This document shows, in pieces, positions 6,677 to 9,986 of a stretch of DNA of 9,986 nt. Every line of letters starts with the position of its first letter. Positions within the stretch are counted from its first letter, which is position 1. The position numbers and the translations under genes were made by a program. This DNA comes from Proteobacteria bacterium UBA1844 (GTDB lineage Bacteria; Pseudomonadota; Gammaproteobacteria; Steroidobacterales; Woeseiaceae). The stretch covers positions 2,722-12,707 of the forward strand of contig DDIS01000192.1 in the NCBI GenBank assembly GCA_002338615.1. The letters are read 5' to 3'. The notes beneath the pieces were generated by a model. It saw only the letters and a list, made by a program, of their open reading frames with translations, did not search any database and was not told the origin of the DNA.

Positions 6677-8752
6677 ATGAAAAAGAATACCGCGAAACGG
6701 ATTCCACTGTACCCGGCCGTAATGGCTCCCTCTGCGGCGCTGACCTCCGCCCTGCTCGGTAGCGTGGCGCTGGGCGCTACAGGTGACCTGGACCCGAGCT
6801 TCGGTGATGTCGGTCGCCTCGGACCTATTCTTGACGGGCCGGTGTGGTCGCTTGCACCGCAGGAAGACGGCAAGACACTGCTGGCAGGCGGCATCTATTA
6901 CCAATATTACTATTACTACTACACGCCAATAGTAGGCAATTTCGTCAATTTGTTGACTGCCGACGGCTCCAGCGCCCCTGAGTTTTCTGCGCCGACGCTC
7001 GAAAAGGCGCAGGTGCTTGATCTCGTCCGGCAGCCGGATGGCCGGGTCGTCGTTGTCGGCCGCAAGTTCGACGATGCGCTGACCAAATCACAGTTATTGG
7101 TCGCCCGTCTGCAATCCGATGGTTCGCTTGACCCGGCATTTGGCAGCGCCGGGGTCTTTGCACTACCGGCTGCTGCAAATAACGCCAGCGACACAGCCAC
7201 ATCCGTCGTACTGGACCCGGACGGGCGCATCGTTGTCGCTGGCTTGCGAGGCGGTACGGCAATCGTAGTGCGCCTGCTGCCGAATGGATCCCTGGACGAT
7301 TCTTTTGCCACGTCGGGTGTATTCGACGGGCCGGAATCCTATGACTATTACGTCTTGGGCGGCGATATCCTGCGTACCGAAGCCGGTGGCTACCGGGTCA
7401 CGCTGTCGAATTATGCGGGCTGCCAGGTTTTTGCGTTGACCGCCGCTGGCACATTGGACAGCGCGTTCGGTACGGCTGGAATTGCCACCGTGGCGGCGCC
7501 ATCGCTACTGGCAAACGCCGTCTGCAATTCGATGACGGCTCAGCAGGACGAGCTGCTGCTGGTTGCAGGGCGTGCCGAGAACCATGGGTTTGCAGGGCGT
7601 TTACTTGCGAACGGCCAACCTGATCCTGGCTTTTCAGCGGCTGCGATCCGCGCTGCGATGTCGGACGCGACCGCAATCGCTGTGGGTGATAACGGCACAG
7701 TCCTGGTTGCCGGTCGCGGAGTGAGTGGTGCTTCCATCATGCGACTGCAGGCAAGTGGCGAACTTGATGCGATGTTCGGCAAGGCGGGGACAACCGTGAT
7801 TGACCTGCAATCCGCGTATGGCGGTGATCCGGTCGTGCATGACATGTTCGTTGCTGCGAACGGCAGCGTCATGGCGGCGGGTGGTGCGGACTATAGTCAA
7901 AAAGCATTTGTCATCCGGCTGCTGGGTAGCGGCGGTGGCGATTCCCCGGGCGTTCTCGGCTGGTCGCGACAGAATACTTACACGACGGCCGAAGGCGCCA
8001 ATGAGGTCGTATTGAACGTACGACGTACGGGGGGGTCGTCCGGCAGCGTGAGCCTGGCGTATCAAAGCAGCGATGCCAACTTGTCGGCAAGCAGCGCGCT
8101 TGATTATGGCGAGGTGTCGGGACGCCTCACCTGGGCCGACGGAGATTCGTCGGAACAACAGATTCGCGTACCAATACTCAGCGACAGTTCGGTTGAGCCG
8201 CCCGAGTACTTCGAAGTGCTGCTGAACGATGCCCAGGGTGGAGCCGGGCTTGGAACCAGCAATACGACCATCGAAATCGCCGCCGATGGCGGCCCGTATG
8301 GACAAATCAGTTTCACAAAACTCAATTACAACAGTGGAGAAAAGGTAGCGGCGCAGGTGGAAGTATCACGCGACTACTATTCGTCCGGCGCCGTCTCCGT
8401 AACGTTGACGCCGGTGGCCGGCACAGCGACGGCTGTCGAGGATTTCGCGGCGGACCCGGTGACGGTGAGCTGGGCTGATGGCGAGTCAGGCTGGAAAATC
8501 GCGAAAATCCCCATTGTAGACGACACGCTCGCCGAGCTGGATGAAGCCTTTAATGTGGAATTATCAAATCCAGCAGGCGGGGCTATCATTGGGCAGATAT
8601 CAAACGCCACTGTCCGGATTCAGGCTAACGACCAGGTGAAACCGAATGAATCCTCGACCGGGGGTGGCAGCTCCAGCTACCTGTCATTGCTGCTGCTCGG
8701 GCTCATGTCACTTTTGCGTTCGCTGAGAATGAGGTTTCGTAGGCACAGTTAG
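6677..8752 (+). CDS. Exported delta-60 repeat / Calx-beta protein with GlyGly-CTERM tail
   Basis: The protein has 691 residues. It opens with a signal peptide (KK and KR charges, hydrophobic 12-28, likely cleavage near Ala31 or Ala34). Residues 36-417 carry delta-60 repeats, with units like DGRVVVVGRK followed by GSLDPAFGSAG. LDPSFG, LDPAFG, LDDSFA, LDSAFG, PDPGFS and LDAMFG mark six units at 38-368. Two Calx-beta domains follow (about 428-536 and 542-651) with their typical EGANEVVLNVRRTGG, DYGEVSG and DEAFNVELSNP segments. The tail is a GlyGly-CTERM-like signal: GGG (662-664), a hydrophobic stretch (668-680), then Arg-rich RSLRMRFRRHS. In known cases such tails are cut by rhombosortase and the substrates leave through type II secretion, so surface display or release is expected. 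A Tyr-rich run sits at 74-82. Calx-beta domains often bind calcium. A structural or adhesive role is an inference, and no enzyme domain is visible. Confidence 0.85.
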   Translation: MKKNTAKRIPLYPAVMAPSAALTSALLGSVALGATGDLDPSFGDVGRLGPILDGPVWSLAPQEDGKTLLAGGIYYQYYYYYYTPIVGNFVNLLTADGSSAPEFSAPTLEKAQVLDLVRQPDGRVVVVGRKFDDALTKSQLLVARLQSDGSLDPAFGSAGVFALPAAANNASDTATSVVLDPDGRIVVAGLRGGTAIVVRLLPNGSLDDSFATSGVFDGPESYDYYVLGGDILRTEAGGYRVTLSNYAGCQVFALTAAGTLDSAFGTAGIATVAAPSLLANAVCNSMTAQQDELLLVAGRAENHGFAGRLLANGQPDPGFSAAAIRAAMSDATAIAVGDNGTVLVAGRGVSGASIMRLQASGELDAMFGKAGTTVIDLQSAYGGDPVVHDMFVAANGSVMAAGGADYSQKAFVIRLLGSGGGDSPGVLGWSRQNTYTTAEGANEVVLNVRRTGGSSGSVSLAYQSSDANLSASSALDYGEVSGRLTWADGDSSEQQIRVPILSDSSVEPPEYFEVLLNDAQGGAGLGTSNTTIEIAADGGPYGQISFTKLNYNSGEKVAAQVEVSRDYYSSGAVSVTLTPVAGTATAVEDFAADPVTVSWADGESGWKIAKIPIVDDTLAELDEAFNVELSNPAGGAIIGQISNATVRIQANDQVKPNESSTGGGSSSYLSLLLLGLMSLLRSLRMRFRRHS

Positions 8753-8765
8753 TCCCGATGCGGGA
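8753..8765 (+). terminator. Short stem-loop after the surface-protein gene
   Basis: TCCCG-ATG-CGGGA directly follows the TAG stop and forms a 5-bp stem with a 3-nt loop. No T-run follows. It is too short to be a confident terminator. Confidence 0.2.
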
Positions 8766-8812
8766 GAATAGCTGCCGCCAGAGCGTGGGCACTTTGCGAC
8801 AAGCAACCGCTT

Positions 8813-8828
8813 TGTGACGGAAGTCACA
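8813..8828. promoter_or_regulatory. CRP/Vfr/Clp-type operator
   Basis: TGTGA-CGGAAG-TCACA has both perfect half-sites of the CRP consensus TGTGA-N6-TCACA, and the symmetry extends one base inward on each side (TGTGAC/GTCACA). Its centre, between 8820 and 8821, is 65 bp before the lipoprotein ATG. This indicates cAMP- or CRP-homologue control of the lipoprotein gene. Whether the organism's CRP homologue binds here is not visible. Confidence 0.65.
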
Positions 8829-8848
8829 GTAGAGGGCGTGCGCCAGCG

Positions 8849-8854
8849 TAGACT
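8849..8854 (+). promoter_or_regulatory. Possible -10 box of the lipoprotein gene
   Basis: TAGACT matches TATAAT at 4 of 6 positions. Transcription would start near 8861, placing the CRP-site centre about 41 bp upstream, the class II activator position. The -35 region has no good match, as expected for an activator-dependent promoter. Confidence 0.4.
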
Positions 8855-8885
8855 TGAAAGCGTTCAAGGATGACGGAACGCAGCA

Positions 8886-9854
8886 ATGAAAGCAGAGAAA
8901 CCCTGGCTGGGCGTGTTTTTTCTCACGCTGTCAGCCTGCGGCGGTGGCGGCGGAGATGGGTCAACACAGAAGCCGGTCTCATCGAGCTTTGCACTGACCT
9001 CGGCCAATGCTGTCAAGGCAGCCGGCGCATCATGGCAGGCAGCGAGGACCAGTGAGGATTACTCCGACCTGGCAGGAGTGTCCGGCGCAGTCATCTCCAA
9101 ACCCGGCAGTTCCGCGAAGCTTGCGAAATCTCTGCCCTCGCCCGCATTGCTTGAGCGGCTCTTGGCCAAGACCTCGGTCGGCCCCGAAGTACTTCCCTGC
9201 GAGCAGGGTGGCAGCATCACGATCTCGGGCGAGCTCGAGAATCCGTTGACGCTCACGCCAGGCGATTTAATCAGCGTTGATGCAAACAACTGCGACAACG
9301 GCGTGGGCGATGTCATTGACGGCCTGCTGGAAATGACGATCAATGCATTCTCCGGTGATTACTTGTCCGGCGTGTACGACCTGTCCATGACGCTCATGTT
9401 GAAGAGTTTCCAGGTTACAACCGGGACTGATGTGAAGAGCAGCAACGGTGACGTTACAGTCAGCTTAAACACGATGTCAGCGACGGCGCTTGTCACGGGT
9501 GTCAGCGGCAACTCGCTGCGGCTCGATGCCAATGCCGAATCCATGACACTGGTCGATTTTTCGAGTGCGCAACTACTGGACGTCAGTATGCAACCGGCGT
9601 CGTACACGCTGGAATCGTCCGGCACGCTCGATAGTACCCGCTTGCCGGGATCGGTAATTTACAGCACGCCTGTTACCTTCGAAGGCACCGGCAGCAGCTA
9701 CCCGCACGCCGGTGAATTCCTGGTCACCGGTGAACATTCAAGCGCTCGACTGGTCGTTATCGACTCTACGAGTGTCCGTATCGACCTCGACACCGATGGT
9801 GACGGCGTGGTCGATGAAATGATCGAGACAAGCTGGGCCGAGCTGGATAAGTAA
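8886..9854 (+). CDS. Putative lipoprotein of unknown function
   Basis: The product has 322 residues. It starts with a short lipoprotein signal: Lys2 and Lys5, a hydrophobic stretch (6-16), and the lipobox LSAC with the lipidated Cys18. A flexible Gly/Ser tether with GGGGGDGS follows. It should therefore be anchored in the inner or outer membrane and face the periplasm or the outside. The mature part is rich in short beta-type segments. Two cysteines (105 and 136) bracket a GGSITISGELENP stretch and could form a disulfide. The C-terminus has a DLDTDGDGVVDE acidic loop (300-311) like calcium-binding EF-hand or thrombospondin-type loops. I do not recognise a named family. The Shine-Dalgarno is weak (GGA, 8 nt before the ATG). 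AAGGA further upstream serves an out-of-frame ATG at 8870 better, so the start rests mainly on the signal peptide. Its own CRP-like promoter lies upstream. Confidence 0.8.
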   Translation: MKAEKPWLGVFFLTLSACGGGGGDGSTQKPVSSSFALTSANAVKAAGASWQAARTSEDYSDLAGVSGAVISKPGSSAKLAKSLPSPALLERLLAKTSVGPEVLPCEQGGSITISGELENPLTLTPGDLISVDANNCDNGVGDVIDGLLEMTINAFSGDYLSGVYDLSMTLMLKSFQVTTGTDVKSSNGDVTVSLNTMSATALVTGVSGNSLRLDANAESMTLVDFSSAQLLDVSMQPASYTLESSGTLDSTRLPGSVIYSTPVTFEGTGSSYPHAGEFLVTGEHSSARLVVIDSTSVRIDLDTDGDGVVDEMIETSWAELDK

Positions 9855-9857
9855 ACA

Positions 9858-9880
9858 CGGCGCGCGCTCTGGTTGCGCCG
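9858..9880 (+). terminator. Stem-loop after the lipoprotein gene
   Basis: CGGCGC and GCGCCG pair around an 11-nt loop just after the TAA stop. AAAA rather than a T-run follows, so it is a weak terminator candidate. The REP cluster begins 11 bp further on and may also protect the transcript end. Confidence 0.3.
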
Positions 9881-9891
9881 AAAACCACGCC

Positions 9892-9986
9892 GTAGGAGCG
9901 GCTTCCAGCCGCGAATCAAACTGCTTCGCGCCAGGATGGCGCTCCTGCGGGACCTGGATTGATTCGCGGCTGGAAGCCGCTCCTAC
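9892..9986. repeat. Cluster of three REP elements with a 28-bp perfect inverted repeat
   Basis: REP units lie at 9892-9914 (plus), 9926-9948 (minus) and 9964-9986 (minus). The outer two are identical and, with five extra bases each (ATCAA/TTGAT), form a perfect 28-bp inverted repeat, 9892-9919 against 9959-9986. Each outer unit starts GTAGGAG and folds as GCGGCT-TCC-AGCCGC. The middle unit starts GCAGGAG and folds as GCGCCA-TCC-TGGCGC, with two compensatory base-pair changes. The window ends at the last REP base, so the array may continue. Confidence 0.9.

Noticed and set aside
6484..6762. 92-residue open frame upstream of and overlapping the surface-protein gene
   Set aside because: No Shine-Dalgarno. 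It crosses the direct repeats and hairpins and overlaps the signal peptide in another frame.
8870..9055. 61-residue open frame with AAGGA near its start
   Set aside because: AAGGA directly abuts its ATG with no spacing, and it overlaps the lipoprotein gene out of frame. The lipobox in the other frame is far stronger evidence.
9914..9963. ATCAA/TTGAT arms as an FNR site
   Set aside because: FNR needs TTGAT-N4-ATCAA. Here the arms are in the opposite order and about 39 bp apart.
9892..9986. Inverted repeats as ends of an insertion sequence or as a CRISPR repeat
   Set aside because: Only 39 bp lie between the arms, with no transposase, and the units match REP structure. There is no regular spacer array.

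Overview
The window looks like a chromosomal segment from a gammaproteobacterium. The evidence is moderate GC, a GlyGly-CTERM (rhombosortase-type) sorting tail, a CRP-type operator, and REP palindromes with a GTAG head. These REPs resemble those of Pseudomonas and Xanthomonadales, but the genus cannot be fixed from sequence alone. No tRNA, rRNA, insertion sequence, CRISPR array or phage gene is visible. The window is densely coding. Its longest non-coding gaps are 6423-6676 (254 bp), 3173-3367 (195 bp) and 8753-8885 (133 bp), and all three carry recognisable structure.

Left half (1-4744), small-molecule metabolism. An MFS transporter, cut off by the left edge, runs leftward (1071 to 1). An arylamine N-acetyltransferase with an intact Cys-His-Asp triad is divergent to it (1159-1989). 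An M20-family metallo-amidohydrolase (3172 to 2000) converges on the acetyltransferase with a 10-bp gap. It is divergent from an AGCS-family sodium:alanine/glycine symporter (3368-4744). Hydrolase plus symporter could form an amide-scavenging module, with the hydrolase freeing an amino acid from a conjugate and the symporter importing amino acids. Their shared upstream region holds an inverted REP pair, a GC hairpin and a 12-bp direct repeat.

Right half (4860-9986), modification and cell surface. A TPR-sulfotransferase fusion (6422 to 4860) is divergent from a predicted exported surface protein (6677-8752). That protein has a signal peptide, delta-60 repeats, two Calx-beta domains and a GlyGly-CTERM tail. 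The gap between them contains three direct repeats in 11-bp phase, laid out like OmpR/PhoB-family sites, followed by a run of small hairpins. Next comes a putative lipoprotein of unknown function (8886-9854) behind a perfect-core CRP-like site. The window ends in a cluster of three REP units whose hairpin stems differ by compensatory base changes.

I found no clearly new defence or biosynthetic system. The signals most worth a second look are non-coding: the covarying REP cluster, the 11-bp-phased triple repeat and the CRP-like promoter. Among the genes, the sortable delta-60/Calx-beta protein and the uncharacterised lipoprotein stand out.
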